From Rodentibacter sp. JRC1 (GTDB taxonomy: Bacteria > Pseudomonadota > Gammaproteobacteria > Enterobacterales > Pasteurellaceae), in assembly GCF_020521555.1 (NCBI RefSeq), contig NZ_BPWA01000001.1, positions 310,001 to 374,000 of the forward strand: DNA of 64,000 nucleotides, given 5' to 3'. Under the pieces are notes generated by a model. It had not been told where the DNA came from. It ran no database searches and was given only the letters and a program-made list of their open reading frames with translations. This document shows positions 47,913 to 57,127 of this stretch, one piece after another (the stretch's first letter is position 1; the number at the start of each line of letters is the position of its first letter). Both the position numbers and the translations under genes were made by a program.

Positions 47913-49373
47913 ATGAATTATTACTTAGGCATTGATTGCGGTGGAACATTTATCAAAGCCGCATTATTTGATAATACCGGAAAATTGTATGGTATAGCCC
48001 GCCAAAATGTTCCCGTTATTAGTGAGCAATCCGGCTATGCCGAGCGGGATCCGGAAATGTTATGGCAAACCACTGCACAGGTAGTACGAGAAGCTATTGC
48101 GAAAAGTAATATTGCGTCAAAACACATCAAAGCGGTTGGAATTTCCGCACAAGGAAAAGGTGCGTTTTTTTTAGATAAACAAAACCGCCCTTTAGGACGG
48201 GCTATTTTATCTTCCGATCAACGTGCACTCGAAATCGTCAAAAAATGGCAGGCAGAGCATATTCCTGAACAACTTTATCCGATTACCCGACAAACCTTAT
48301 GGACAGGGCATCCTGTGTCAATTCTCCGTTGGGTGAAAGAAAATGAGCCTCAACGCTATGATCGAATCGGTTCGGTTTTAATGTCTCACGACTACTTACG
48401 ATTTTGTCTAACCGGACAGCTATTTTGTGAAGAAACCAATATCTCAGAATCAAATATCTACAACATTGAAACTGAAAAATATGATATTCATCTTGCAGAA
48501 TTACTTGGAATAGCAGAAGTTTTCGATAAATTTCCACCGATAATAAAATCCGGAGAAATTGCGGGCTATATCACCAAACAAGCGGCGGAAATCACCGGAT
48601 TAACCGAAGGAACTGCCGTTGTCGGCGGCTTATTTGATGTAGTTTCGACCGCACTTTGCGCTAATTTGGATGACGAAAAAAAATTGAATGTCGTACTTGG
48701 AACTTGGTCTGTGGTAAGCGGTATTACCGATCGTATTGATTCAAACCAATCAATCCCTTTTGTTTATGGTCGTTATGTCGAAAAAAACAAATTTATCGTT
48801 CACGAGGCCAGCCCTACTTCATCAGGCAATTTAGAATGGTTTTTAAATCGCTTTAAACATTTGGATTATGAGACGATTAATCAAGGTATTGATACTTTAG
48901 AACCTGCCAAAAGTTCTGTCTTGTTTGTTCCTTTTCTTTATGGCTCTAATGCCGGATTGGGTATGCAAGCGGGCTTTTACGGCTTGCAATCTTATCATAC
49001 GGAAATCCATCTACTGCAAGCGGTTTATGAGGGCGTACTCTTCAGCCTTATGTATCATTTAGAGAAAATGAAACATCGTTTCCCCAATGCAAATATACTT
49101 AGAGTTACCGGCGGGCCAACCAAATCTAACGTATGGATGCAAATGCTGACAGATTTAACCGGTATGAAATTAGAAATTCCGGCGGTAGAAGAAACGGGGT
49201 GTTTAGGCGCAGCATTAGTTGCAATGGAGGCAATAGAAAAAAGTATAGATAAAAATACGATTTTAAATTCAGGTATGCGTACTATTATTCCTAATGAAAA
49301 TAATTTCAATGCTTACCAAGAAAAATATCAACGCTATTTAAAATTTATTCAAGCCCTAAAAACTTTGATTTAG
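47913..49373 (+). CDS. lyxK: L-xylulose kinase (FGGY family)
   Basis: The 486-residue cytosolic sugar kinase starts with the FGGY phosphate-1 motif YLGIDCGGTFIKAALFDN. The C-terminal phosphate-2 and adenosine motifs are LNVVLGTWSVVSG and LRVTGGPTKSNVWMQMLTDL. In Escherichia LyxK phosphorylates L-xylulose; in this operon it may act on 3-keto-L-gulonate or L-xylulose. The start MNYYLGIDCGG at 47913 follows CGAGG. It is the last gene of the operon here; the ketogulonate-phosphate decarboxylase and epimerases that usually follow in H. influenzae are not in this window. Confidence 0.93.
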   Translation: MNYYLGIDCGGTFIKAALFDNTGKLYGIARQNVPVISEQSGYAERDPEMLWQTTAQVVREAIAKSNIASKHIKAVGISAQGKGAFFLDKQNRPLGRAILSSDQRALEIVKKWQAEHIPEQLYPITRQTLWTGHPVSILRWVKENEPQRYDRIGSVLMSHDYLRFCLTGQLFCEETNISESNIYNIETEKYDIHLAELLGIAEVFDKFPPIIKSGEIAGYITKQAAEITGLTEGTAVVGGLFDVVSTALCANLDDEKKLNVVLGTWSVVSGITDRIDSNQSIPFVYGRYVEKNKFIVHEASPTSSGNLEWFLNRFKHLDYETINQGIDTLEPAKSSVLFVPFLYGSNAGLGMQAGFYGLQSYHTEIHLLQAVYEGVLFSLMYHLEKMKHRFPNANILRVTGGPTKSNVWMQMLTDLTGMKLEIPAVEETGCLGAALVAMEAIEKSIDKNTILNSGMRTIIPNENNFNAYQEKYQRYLKFIQALKTLI

Positions 49374-49408
49374 GATTTCAGCTGAAAAACCAACCGTATT
49401 TAGTTTAA

Positions 49409-49930
49409 TCAATCAAATTCGGTTGGTTTCCCAATGAAAATCAGTTTTCCTTTACATTTTCGACATAAATATTCGGCTTTTTCCTTTAAAATGCGCTGAT
49501 GACGGCGAACGGTTAATAAATGTGTTTGGCAAGAACAACGATATTCAAAGGTTTTTCCTTGCACATTTTGCACATCAAATTGATGGCAAGTATCTGCCGG
49601 TAAATGAAAAACCTGATTCATTAATGCTTTCCATTCCGCTCCGTGCGGTTTCACCCGTCCGAACATCTGATACACGATCAAATGTGCGAATTCGTGCGGT
49701 ACAACCTGTCGAATAAATTCCTCGCTATTTTCCAACAACAAAGTGCGGTTAAATTTCACTTCATTTTTTTGTAGATAGGCAACGCCCGCTTTCACGCCTC
49801 GTAAATCATAACTCACCACGGGCATCAAAAATTCACGCTTAAAATAATCTTCCGCAAGACGTAATGATTCCGCAAGTTTTCGCTGAACCTGCATTTTTAA
49901 ATGTCGAAACTGCGTCTGTGATGAAAGCAT
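49409..49930 (-). CDS. sprT: SprT-family zinc metalloprotein
   Basis: The 173-residue protein has the SprT HExxH motif, [30 protein letters not shown] (about 78-108), and a C-terminal zinc ribbon: [16 protein letters not shown] then [12 protein letters not shown]. Bacterial SprT relates to the eukaryotic DNA-protein crosslink protease Spartan; the bacterial role is uncertain. Its 3' end lies within an inverted repeat (CCAACCG / CGGTTGG) shared with the convergent lyxK tail. It is downstream of metK but separated by a terminator. Confidence 0.92.
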   Translation of the reverse strand: MLSSQTQFRHLKMQVQRKLAESLRLAEDYFKREFLMPVVSYDLRGVKAGVAYLQKNEVKFNRTLLLENSEEFIRQVVPHEFAHLIVYQMFGRVKPHGAEWKALMNQVFHLPADTCHQFDVQNVQGKTFEYRCSCQTHLLTVRRHQRILKEKAEYLCRKCKGKLIFIGKPTEFD

Positions 49931-49941
49931 AAATTCCTAAA

Positions 49942-49970
49942 AAAACAAAAACCGCCAAAATAGCGGTTTT
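49942..49970 (-). terminator. Terminator downstream of metK
   Basis: Leftward, AAAACCGC pairs with GCGGTTTT around a TATTTTG loop and is followed by T-rich sequence. A MITE-like element separates it from the metK stop. Confidence 0.75.
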
Positions 49971-50066
49971 TATAGTGAATTAAATTAAGCTACAAGCCGA
50001 AGACGGTACAAACAGTACAGCGAGGCGCAACAATGCGGTAAACATTTTTAAATTTAATTCACTATA
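49971..50066. repeat. 96-base Correia-like MITE
   Basis: Perfect 16-base terminal inverted repeats TATAGTGAATTAAATT bound a short interior with GACGGTACAAACAGTACAGC. There is no open frame. The ends resemble the Neisseria Correia element end TATAGTGGATTAA, and TA at each boundary fits a Tc1/IS630-type target duplication. It lies between metK and its terminator. Confidence 0.8.
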
Positions 50067-50075
50067 AGAAAATAA

Positions 50076-51230
50076 TTACTTCAAACCTGCTGCGGCACGT
50101 AATTCTTCTGCACGATCCACTTTTTCCCATGGAAATTGTTCACGTCCGAAGTGTCCGTAAGCCGCCGTTTCACGGTAAATCGGTTGAATTAAATTCAACA
50201 TTTTTATTAAACCGTAAGGGCGTAAATCAAAAAACTCACGAACTAAAGCCACCAACAATTCGTTGCTCACTTTACCTGTTCCGAAAGTTTCCACCATAAT
50301 GGAAGTAGGTTCTGCCACACCGATTGCATAAGAAAGTTGGATTTCACAACGATCTGCCAAACCTGCCGCCACAATATTTTTCGCCACATAACGGGCTGCA
50401 TAAGCGGCCGAACGGTCAACTTTTGACGGATCTTTACCTGAGAACGCGCCCCCACCGTGACGTGCGGCACCACCATAAGTATCAACAATAATTTTACGTC
50501 CGGTTAGACCGCAATCTCCCATTGGCCCGCCAATCACGAAACGACCTGTCGGATTAATAAAATATTTTGTTTCTTTTGAAAGCCATTCACTTGGCAAGAT
50601 AGGTTTGATGATTTCTTCCATCACGCCTTCATGAAGATCTTTTTGATTAATTTCTTCCGAATGTTGGGTTGAAAGCACCACCGCATCCACACCGACAATT
50701 TTATTGTCTTCGTATTTTAATGTTACCTGACTTTTCGCATCAGGACGCAACCACGCCAATTTACCGCTTTTACGCACTTCCGCTTGTTTTTGCATTAAAC
50801 GATGAGCATAGGTAATGGCAGCCGGCATTAATACATCGGTTTCATTGGTTGCGTAACCAAACATAATACCTTGGTCACCCGCACCTTGATCGAGCGGATT
50901 GTCACGATCCACACCTTGATTAATATCCGCAGACTGTTTGCCGATAGCATTTAACACGGCACAAGAATGTCCATCAAAGCCCATATCGGAATGTTCATAA
51001 CCAATATCGCAAATCACTTTACGGGTTAAATTTTCAATATCCACCCAAGCCGATGTGGTGATTTCACCGCCCACCAAAGCCATACCGGTTTTCACATAAG
51101 TTTCACAGGCAACACGGGCTTTAGGATCTTGTTTTAGGATTTCATCAAGTACCGCATCGGAAATTTGATCGGCAATTTTATCCGGATGTCCTTCTGACAC
51201 GGATTCTGAAGTAAATAAATAGCTTGACAT
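50076..51230 (-). CDS. metK: S-adenosylmethionine synthase
   Basis: The 384-residue homotetrameric enzyme makes S-adenosylmethionine from methionine and ATP. Motifs are [18 protein letters not shown] (about 13-30), [15 protein letters not shown] (about 116-130) and the phosphate-loop [19 protein letters not shown] (about 259-277). Length is typical. AGAGAGAA precedes the ATG. A CREE-like repeat lies between its stop and the terminator, so the repeat is part of the 3' untranslated region. Confidence 0.98.
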   Translation of the reverse strand: MSSYLFTSESVSEGHPDKIADQISDAVLDEILKQDPKARVACETYVKTGMALVGGEITTSAWVDIENLTRKVICDIGYEHSDMGFDGHSCAVLNAIGKQSADINQGVDRDNPLDQGAGDQGIMFGYATNETDVLMPAAITYAHRLMQKQAEVRKSGKLAWLRPDAKSQVTLKYEDNKIVGVDAVVLSTQHSEEINQKDLHEGVMEEIIKPILPSEWLSKETKYFINPTGRFVIGGPMGDCGLTGRKIIVDTYGGAARHGGGAFSGKDPSKVDRSAAYAARYVAKNIVAAGLADRCEIQLSYAIGVAEPTSIMVETFGTGKVSNELLVALVREFFDLRPYGLIKMLNLIQPIYRETAAYGHFGREQFPWEKVDRAEELRAAAGLK

Positions 51231-51307
51231 AAATTCTCTCTTTCCATTTAGATGTATTGACGTATAGACGGCTATAATACGTATTTTCGCTCAATATGCA
51301 AGCACTA

Positions 51308-51877
51308 TTATGAGGTAGTGTTTAACCAATTTTTTAAAATTTGCTCGCCATATTCCGACATATAAGATTCCGGGTGAAACTGCACGCCATAAATCGGCAA
51401 ATATTTATGCTGCATTGCCATTACCACATTTTCATCACAAACGGCGGTAATTTCTAACACTTTGGGAAAATCTTCCGCTTGCACCGCCCAAGAATGGTAT
51501 AACCCGATTTCAAATTGCATCGGCAATCCCAAAAATAGCGAAGAATTTGACCGCACTTTTAAACAATGTTTTTGTCCGTGACGAACTCCAGCCAAGTTAT
51601 AAAGTGTGCCGCCGAAAAATTCACACAAGGTTTGATGCCCTAAACAAACACCGAGAATGGATTTTTGCCGATGATATTTTTCCAACATAGTAAATAATTG
51701 CGGATAAGCTCTTGGTACATCCGGGCCGGGAGAAATTAAAATATGCGTGAAAAATTCAGGCGTGCTTGCTTGCAAATCTTCAACATTCAACACCTCAAAA
51801 AGCACTTGAAGACGGCGAATAAGATCCACTAAATTGAAAGTAAAAGAATCGTGATTATTAATAATGAGTAATTTCAT
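51308..51877 (-). CDS. pabA: Aminodeoxychorismate synthase glutamine amidotransferase subunit
   Basis: The 189-residue class-I glutaminase supplies ammonia to PabB for 4-amino-4-deoxychorismate (folate branch). The nucleophile Cys is in LGVCLGHQTLCEFFGG (about 78-93), and His-Glu in GVQFHPESYMSEYG. The start MKLLIINNHDSF at 51877 is the family N-terminus; longer frames run into a repeat element. It is divergent from pabB with a Correia-like MITE in between. TrpG is the alternative, but the neighbours pabB and pabC favour PabA. Confidence 0.9.
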   Translation of the reverse strand: MKLLIINNHDSFTFNLVDLIRRLQVLFEVLNVEDLQASTPEFFTHILISPGPDVPRAYPQLFTMLEKYHRQKSILGVCLGHQTLCEFFGGTLYNLAGVRHGQKHCLKVRSNSSLFLGLPMQFEIGLYHSWAVQAEDFPKVLEITAVCDENVVMAMQHKYLPIYGVQFHPESYMSEYGEQILKNWLNTTS

Positions 51878-51915
51878 AACCGCTTGGCTTTCGTTATAAT
51901 CGGGCAATTTTACGC

Positions 51916-52021
51916 TATAGTGAATTAAATTCAAATGGATATAACGTCGCGGCCGAAGACAATACAAACCGTACAACAAAGCAAAGCCACGCAATAAACA
52001 TTTTTAAATTTAATCCACTAT
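51916..52021. repeat. 106-base Correia-like MITE in the pabA-pabB promoter region
   Basis: The left end TATAGTGAATTAAATT and the right end, complement ATAGTGGATTAAATTT, differ by one base from perfect inverted repeats. The interior shares AATACAAACCGTACAAC with the copy at 49971-50066. It fills the gap between divergent pabA and pabB, so promoters must lie in or beside it. Confidence 0.8.
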
Positions 52022-52038
52022 CAATTAGAAATAACACA

Positions 52039-53013
52039 ATGCAACATTTTATTGAAAAAGCCAACCGCTACGGCGCACAACGCACACCTTTTTTCTTTTT
52101 GATTGATTTTGAACGGGAAAAACCACGCATTTTTCCTTTAGAAAAAGCCGCCTCACAAGGGATTTTTTTCAATATCTTAGGCAACACGAATACGGCGGAA
52201 CAAAAAAACTTTCCGCAAAAATTTATTCATATCGACAAAAAACCGATTTCACTTGCAGATTATCAACAGGGATTTGAACTTGTTCAACAAGCATTGCAAC
52301 AAGGTAATTCCTATTTATTAAACCTAACCTACCCGACTGAAATTTCAGGTAATTTCACGCTTGAGCGACTTTTTTATCAAACCCATGCGCCTTATAAATT
52401 ATGGCTGAAAAATCAATTCGTATGCTTTTCTCCCGAATGCTTCGTGCATATTCACGCCAATAAAATTGCCACTTATCCAATGAAAGGGACAATTAACGCA
52501 CGCTTACCCAATGCGGAAAATAGGTTATTGAATGATGAAAAGGAGAAACGTGAACATTACACGATTGTCGATCTAATGCGTAATGATCTCGCTATGGTGG
52601 CGAAAAACATTCAGGTAACAAAGTTTCGCTATGTGGATCGCATTCAAACACAAAAAAATACAATATTACAAACCAGTTCCGAGATCTACGGTGAATTAGA
52701 AGACAACTGGCAAGAAAAAGTGGGAGATATACTGGCGATATTATTACCGGCTGGCTCTATCAGCGGTGCGCCGAAAGAAAAAACCGTGCAAATTATTCAA
52801 CAAGCGGAAAAGCAAGCACGTGGTTATTACACCGGCGTTTTTGGTCTTTTTGATGGAAAAACCCTACAAAGTGCGGTTGCAATTCGATTTATTTCTCAAC
52901 GCAATGATAAATTTTATTTTCACAGTGGCGGCGGTATTACTATCCATAGCCGTTTAGAAGAGGAATATCAAGAGTTGCTCGAAAAAGTCTATTTACCTAT
53001 TAAGGAAAATTAA
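52039..53013 (+). CDS. pabB: Aminodeoxychorismate synthase component I
   Basis: The 324-residue chorismate-binding enzyme lacks the long N-terminal extension of some PabB proteins. Motifs are YLLNLTYPTEI, CFSPECFVHI, YPMKGTINARLPNAENRLL, EHYTIVDLMRNDLAMVAKNI, PAGSISGAPKEKTVQII and [17 protein letters not shown], the standard anthranilate/ADC synthase core with the catalytic Lys in MKGT. With PabA it makes aminodeoxychorismate. Its stop overlaps the pabC start, giving coupled production of the next enzyme. Confidence 0.93.
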   Translation: MQHFIEKANRYGAQRTPFFFLIDFEREKPRIFPLEKAASQGIFFNILGNTNTAEQKNFPQKFIHIDKKPISLADYQQGFELVQQALQQGNSYLLNLTYPTEISGNFTLERLFYQTHAPYKLWLKNQFVCFSPECFVHIHANKIATYPMKGTINARLPNAENRLLNDEKEKREHYTIVDLMRNDLAMVAKNIQVTKFRYVDRIQTQKNTILQTSSEIYGELEDNWQEKVGDILAILLPAGSISGAPKEKTVQIIQQAEKQARGYYTGVFGLFDGKTLQSAVAIRFISQRNDKFYFHSGGGITIHSRLEEEYQELLEKVYLPIKEN

Positions 53014-53579
53014 TGTTTCCGTTATTTGAAACCTTAGCCATCGAAAACGGCAAAATTCAAAATATCGACTACCACCAAACACGTTATGAACGCAGCCTAC
53101 ACCAATTTTATGGCAAAAGTGCGGTCAATATTTTTCCACTTTTTGATTTAATCCAACCGCCCGAACATTTGCGAAATAAACTGATACGTTGCCGTATTGA
53201 TTACAATGACAAAGCCACCGTCGTTCAATATTTTGAATACGCACGAAAAATCTACCGCACTTTCCAACCCGTAATTTGTGATGAAATTGAATATGGCTTG
53301 AAATACGCTAATCGAGACTTACTCAATACACTATTTGCGCAACGAGGAGATTGTGATGAGATTATGATTATCAAAAACGGAAAAGTGACGGACTGTTCTA
53401 TCGGAAATTTAGTTTTCCGCCAAAGTAATCAATGGTTTACACCTGATACTCCTTTATTACAAGGTACTCAGCGAGAAAAATTACTTCGTGAAGGAAAAAT
53501 TCAACAAGCCACAATTTATGTGCGGGATATTAAAAAATTTGATGAAATCAGGCTGATTAACGCAATGAATGGTTTATAA
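53013..53579 (+). CDS. pabC: Aminodeoxychorismate lyase-like class IV enzyme
   Basis: The 188-residue fold-type IV PLP protein converts aminodeoxychorismate to p-aminobenzoate and pyruvate by position. The PLP Lys is probably in GLKYANRDLLNTL (K at about 92). DEIMIIKNGKVTDCSIGNLVF and the C-terminal TPLLQGTQREKLL are the family pattern. At 188 residues it is short compared with about 270 for Escherichia PabC, but similar to the H. influenzae gene in the same place. It overlaps pabB by one base. Confidence 0.85.
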   Translation: MFPLFETLAIENGKIQNIDYHQTRYERSLHQFYGKSAVNIFPLFDLIQPPEHLRNKLIRCRIDYNDKATVVQYFEYARKIYRTFQPVICDEIEYGLKYANRDLLNTLFAQRGDCDEIMIIKNGKVTDCSIGNLVFRQSNQWFTPDTPLLQGTQREKLLREGKIQQATIYVRDIKKFDEIRLINAMNGL

Positions 53580-53599
53580 AAATAATCCTATCACAAACC

Positions 53600-53794
53600 A
53601 TCGTGGGGTGAGCAACCGATTGCCCACCGATGATTATAATCACCCCTTATAGGGTGACGTTAGGCGAAGCCGTAACGCACCATTAACAAGGTTTGGTGTA
53701 ATGATGAAATGATACTTTACACAAAGCTCAACGCATCCTACCCAAATAAATATCGGATATAAAATTCTCTTTGTGCGGCTGATACATAATAATG
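53600..53794. repeat. Palindromic repeats and MITE-like element after pabC
   Basis: An imperfect palindrome ATCGTGGGGTGAGCA / TGCCCACCGAT spans 53600-53631. A decayed GGTGCGTTA core follows at 53650-53682. The right end, AAAATTCTCTTTGTGCGGCT then GATACATAATAATG, is the same module as at 27338 and 42541. The left terminal repeat is missing or degenerate. No gene is present. Confidence 0.7.
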
Positions 53795-53795
53795 T

Positions 53796-55931
53796 TTAAT
53801 TCGCTGTGATAAACCAACAATTATGAATTTGCTTATTACGTTCAAAATCTAATGGCAAGGTTTTGTGAGAAATTTCAACCGCACTTAACCCCAATTCTTC
53901 CAATGCGGCAAAATCCATTTTGAATCCCCGTTTATTGTTGGAGAACACAATCGTTCCGTCTGTACGCAAAATACGTTTTAAATTACGCATTAGTTTGATG
54001 TGATCTCGTTGCACATCCCAGCTTTCTTCCATTCGTTTAGAATTGGAAAAGGTGGGCGGATCAACAAAAATTAAATCAAACTGACGATCACACTTTTCCA
54101 ACCATTGCAAACAATCCGCTTGAATCAATTTATGTGCTTTACCTTCCACATCATTCAAAATAAGATTTTGTTCCGCCCAATTGAGATAGGTTTTCGACAT
54201 ATCAACCGTTGTGGTTGATTTCGCCCCGCCTAATGCTGCGTGAACGGTCGCCGAACCGGTGTAAGCAAACAGATTTAAAAAATCCTTACCTTTCGCTAAC
54301 TCACCTACCATTTTTCTGGTGAGCCTGTGATCCAAAAATAATCCCGTATCTAAATAATCCGTCAGATTCACCCAAAGCTGTGCGCCATATTCATTCACAT
54401 AGAAATACTCCCCTTTATTAGCGAGTTTTTCATATTGATTCGTGCCTTTTTGTTTTTGGCGAACTTTTAAAATTAATTTATTCGTCTCCACATTCGTTAC
54501 CTGCAATGTGGCGGTAACGGCATCCAATAAACGCTGACGGGCTTTATTTTCATCAATATTTTTCGGCGCAGCATATTCTTGCACGACAATATGATCACCA
54601 TAACGATCCACCGCCAAATTATATTCCGGCAAATCGGCATCATACAAACGGTAAGCATCTAAACCTTGCTGCTTCGCCCATTTTTCGATTTTCTTGATAT
54701 TTTTCTGTAAACGATTGGCAAAATCCACTGCAACATCTAAAGTGCGGTTAAATTCAAGGGCATTTTCGACCGCACTTTCCTCTTTCTGACGTGCTGAAAT
54801 TTGATAATTTTTCTGAACACAATCAAGCGGACCATTTTTCGCCTTGAACTGGCGGGCCGCACGCATTCGTAAGCAATCAAGCAATGTGGATTCGCTGCTG
54901 AAAATAGAGGCGTTCCAACCACCGAACTGTTTTTTCAAACGTTGCCCAAAAATAGAGTAAAGGGCAATCAATGCAGGTGTTGTGCCTAAACGTTCGCCAT
55001 AAGGCGGATTACAAATCACCGTTCCCACTTCATTCGGAGCTGGGTTTTCTAGGGCTGCGACATCGCCTTGTTGCCATTTAATTAAATGGGCGACTCCGGC
55101 ATTTTGAGCGTTTCGTTGCGCCTTTTTCAAGACACGATGCTCAAGATCGAAACCATAAAAGTGCGGTTGAATTTCCCTTTGTTTTTCCTTCGCAGTACTT
55201 ATCGCTTCCTCTTTTACTTTTTCCCAAGCCGCTTGGTTATGCCCTTTCCAAAAATCAAAGCCCCAGTGTAAACGGTATAGTTGCGGTGCGATTTTCGCCT
55301 CCATTTGTGCCGCTTCAATTAACAATGTTCCGGAACCACACATTGGATCAACCAATGGCGTGCCCTGTTTCCACTCGGAACGCAAAACTATTGCGGCAGC
55401 CAACGTTTCCCGCAATGGCGCTTGACCGGTATCCTCACGATAACCGCGCATATGTAAGGCTTCACCGCTCAAATCTAAGGAAATCACTAATTCCTCACGA
55501 TTTAAATAGGCGTGAATACGCACATCCGGCTGCATTTTATCAACACTTGGGCGCGCTTTTCCTTGACGTTCAAAGTAATCGACAATGCCGTCTTTCACCC
55601 GCATTGCGCCAAACTGAGTATGACGAATTTCTTGGTTCGTGCCGTTAAAATCCACAAAAAACGTTACTCGCTCATCAAATTGAGCCAACCAATTAAAGCC
55701 CGAAACCGCCGCATAAAGATCTAAATCGCTGTAAATTTTGGTTTCAATTAAAGGTAACAAAATACGTGAAGCCAAACGTGACCAAAGTAATGTTCGGTAA
55801 AGGGTCTCATCATCTGCGTGAAAATGCACGCCGCCTTGCACGACTTTTGCATCTTGCGCACCAAGTTCGGTCAGTTCAACTTTTAGCAGTTCCTCAAAGC
55901 CACGAGAGGTGGTGGCAAATAATTGTTTCAT
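53796..55931 (-). CDS. rlmL: Bifunctional 23S rRNA methyltransferase RlmKL
   Basis: The 711-residue fusion makes m2G2445 (RlmL part) and m7G2069 (RlmK part) in 23S rRNA. A THUMP domain (about 45-155) is followed by the RlmL methylase (about 160-390) with [12 protein letters not shown] and [10 protein letters not shown]. The RlmK methylase (about 400-711) has [18 protein letters not shown] and [23 protein letters not shown]. It ends in CWFITAN. Length is normal. It stands alone, near the end of a repeat element whose last bases are 2 bases from its stop. Confidence 0.97.
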   Translation of the reverse strand: MKQLFATTSRGFEELLKVELTELGAQDAKVVQGGVHFHADDETLYRTLLWSRLASRILLPLIETKIYSDLDLYAAVSGFNWLAQFDERVTFFVDFNGTNQEIRHTQFGAMRVKDGIVDYFERQGKARPSVDKMQPDVRIHAYLNREELVISLDLSGEALHMRGYREDTGQAPLRETLAAAIVLRSEWKQGTPLVDPMCGSGTLLIEAAQMEAKIAPQLYRLHWGFDFWKGHNQAAWEKVKEEAISTAKEKQREIQPHFYGFDLEHRVLKKAQRNAQNAGVAHLIKWQQGDVAALENPAPNEVGTVICNPPYGERLGTTPALIALYSIFGQRLKKQFGGWNASIFSSESTLLDCLRMRAARQFKAKNGPLDCVQKNYQISARQKEESAVENALEFNRTLDVAVDFANRLQKNIKKIEKWAKQQGLDAYRLYDADLPEYNLAVDRYGDHIVVQEYAAPKNIDENKARQRLLDAVTATLQVTNVETNKLILKVRQKQKGTNQYEKLANKGEYFYVNEYGAQLWVNLTDYLDTGLFLDHRLTRKMVGELAKGKDFLNLFAYTGSATVHAALGGAKSTTTVDMSKTYLNWAEQNLILNDVEGKAHKLIQADCLQWLEKCDRQFDLIFVDPPTFSNSKRMEESWDVQRDHIKLMRNLKRILRTDGTIVFSNNKRGFKMDFAALEELGLSAVEISHKTLPLDFERNKQIHNCWFITAN

Positions 55932-56036
55932 TGAAATTCTCGGTAGGAAAAAATTGGGCGGATTATAGCATAAAGGTGAAATATCAGTTTACATAAAAAA
56001 TGGTGGGATCTCCCACCATTGTTGTTACTTTATAAA

Positions 56037-57005
56037 TCACTTACTCAAACACTGTGCATAGCTATCTGCTGTTGCCTGTAAGAAGTTTACATAGGCGTTT
56101 TCGCCGAGCGTTACGCTATCGCCTATCGGATCTAATCGTCCGACATTCACTTTTGTACTTTGAGCAAGGGATTCAATCACTTTTGGCGTGAATTGCGGTT
56201 CTGCAAATAAGCAGTTTACCCGGTGTTCTTCAATTTCTTCTTTAATATGCGCAATGGTTTTCGCCCCCGGTGCAACCAGTGGGTTAATGGTGAAATAGCC
56301 GGTTTGTTTCAACCCGTATGCGTCATTAAAATAGCCGTAAGCATCGTGGAAAACAAAAAATCCTTTATCCGCAAATGGAGCAAGTTGAGCCTTAATTTTA
56401 TCGCTTTGAATTTCTAAAGTGCGGTTGAAATTATCAAGATTTTTGGCTATGAGTTCTTTCTTATCAGGAAATTGTGTCGTGAGTTTATCCGCTACTTTTT
56501 GCGCGACAATTCGACTAATCGCCGGAGAATACCAAACGTGCCAGTTAGTCGTTAGCCCTTCGTGGTGATCATGGTCATGGTCGTGATCATGCTCCCCTTT
56601 ATTCTCATCTTTATGGCTATGTTTATGATTGTGCTCTCCCTCTTCGTGCGAATGTTCGTGATGGGCTTTGCCAAGTAATGGTTCGATGCCTTCAAGATCT
56701 GCAATGGTGATCACTTTTTTACGATCAATTTGATTGATCGGTTTGTCCAAAAATGAATCCACATCTTCACCAATCCACAGCACTAAATCCGCCGATTTTA
56801 CTTTTTGAATATCGGATAATTTTAAACTGTAATCGTGCGGGGAAGCACCGGGTGGAACAAGCACTTGAGTGTCGGTAACGCCATTCGCAATCGAAGAAGC
56901 AATAAAGCCAAGCGGTTTAACGGATGCCAATACATCAGCATTGGCAAACATTGGAAAAGCTAAAAGTGCGGTTGAAATCGCGCTAATTTTTAACGATATT
57001 TTCAT
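56037..57005 (-). CDS. znuA: Zinc ABC transporter binding protein ZnuA
   Basis: The 322-residue periplasmic zinc-binding protein has a signal peptide (1-23, ending ANA). The three zinc His residues are in GASPHDYSLK, TTNWHVWYSP and VFHDAYGYF. A charged His-rich loop (about 120-155, with repeats HEHSHEEGEHNHKHSH and HDHDHDHDHH) is typical of ZnuA and absent from the SitA-type protein in this window. The start MKISLKISAIS at 57005 follows AAAGGAG; the frame extends 24 codons further but not in the usual family start. Permease and ATPase genes are not adjacent, as in H. influenzae. Zur control is likely but no clear box is seen. Confidence 0.95.
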   Translation of the reverse strand: MKISLKISAISTALLAFPMFANADVLASVKPLGFIASSIANGVTDTQVLVPPGASPHDYSLKLSDIQKVKSADLVLWIGEDVDSFLDKPINQIDRKKVITIADLEGIEPLLGKAHHEHSHEEGEHNHKHSHKDENKGEHDHDHDHDHHEGLTTNWHVWYSPAISRIVAQKVADKLTTQFPDKKELIAKNLDNFNRTLEIQSDKIKAQLAPFADKGFFVFHDAYGYFNDAYGLKQTGYFTINPLVAPGAKTIAHIKEEIEEHRVNCLFAEPQFTPKVIESLAQSTKVNVGRLDPIGDSVTLGENAYVNFLQATADSYAQCLSK

Positions 57006-57088
57006 TTTGTCTCCTTTGTTGTTAATAATAATTCTCAAATAGGCGGTAAATCCTACATTTTTTAAAGCAAATTGCAATCATTTTATGC

Positions 57089-57113
57089 AAAAAAAAAAAG
57101 CAACTTTCGTTGC
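57089..57113 (-). terminator. Terminator after tcdA
   Basis: Leftward, GCAAC-GAAA-GTTGC is a compact tetraloop hairpin followed by eleven Ts. Confidence 0.92.
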
Positions 57114-57127
57114 CTTTATGGAAATCT

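Noticed and set aside
49387..49429. Terminator between convergent lyxK and sprT
   Set aside because: AAACCAACCG/CGGTTGGTTT pairs but overlaps the sprT coding end and lacks a convincing T-run, so it was only mentioned with sprT.
51878..51994. Longer N-terminus for PabA
   Set aside because: The extension is encoded largely by a MITE-like repeat, and the family begins at MKLLIINNHDSF.
56540..56660. Short tandem repeat in znuA as a phase-variation tract
   Set aside because: The GATCATGGTCATG-type repeats encode the His-rich loop; units are three- or six-base multiples and imperfect, so they would not shift frame.
57017..57040. Zur box upstream of znuA
   Set aside because: The AT-rich GAGAATTATTATTAAC is suggestive, but it does not match the gammaproteobacterial Zur consensus well enough to annotate.
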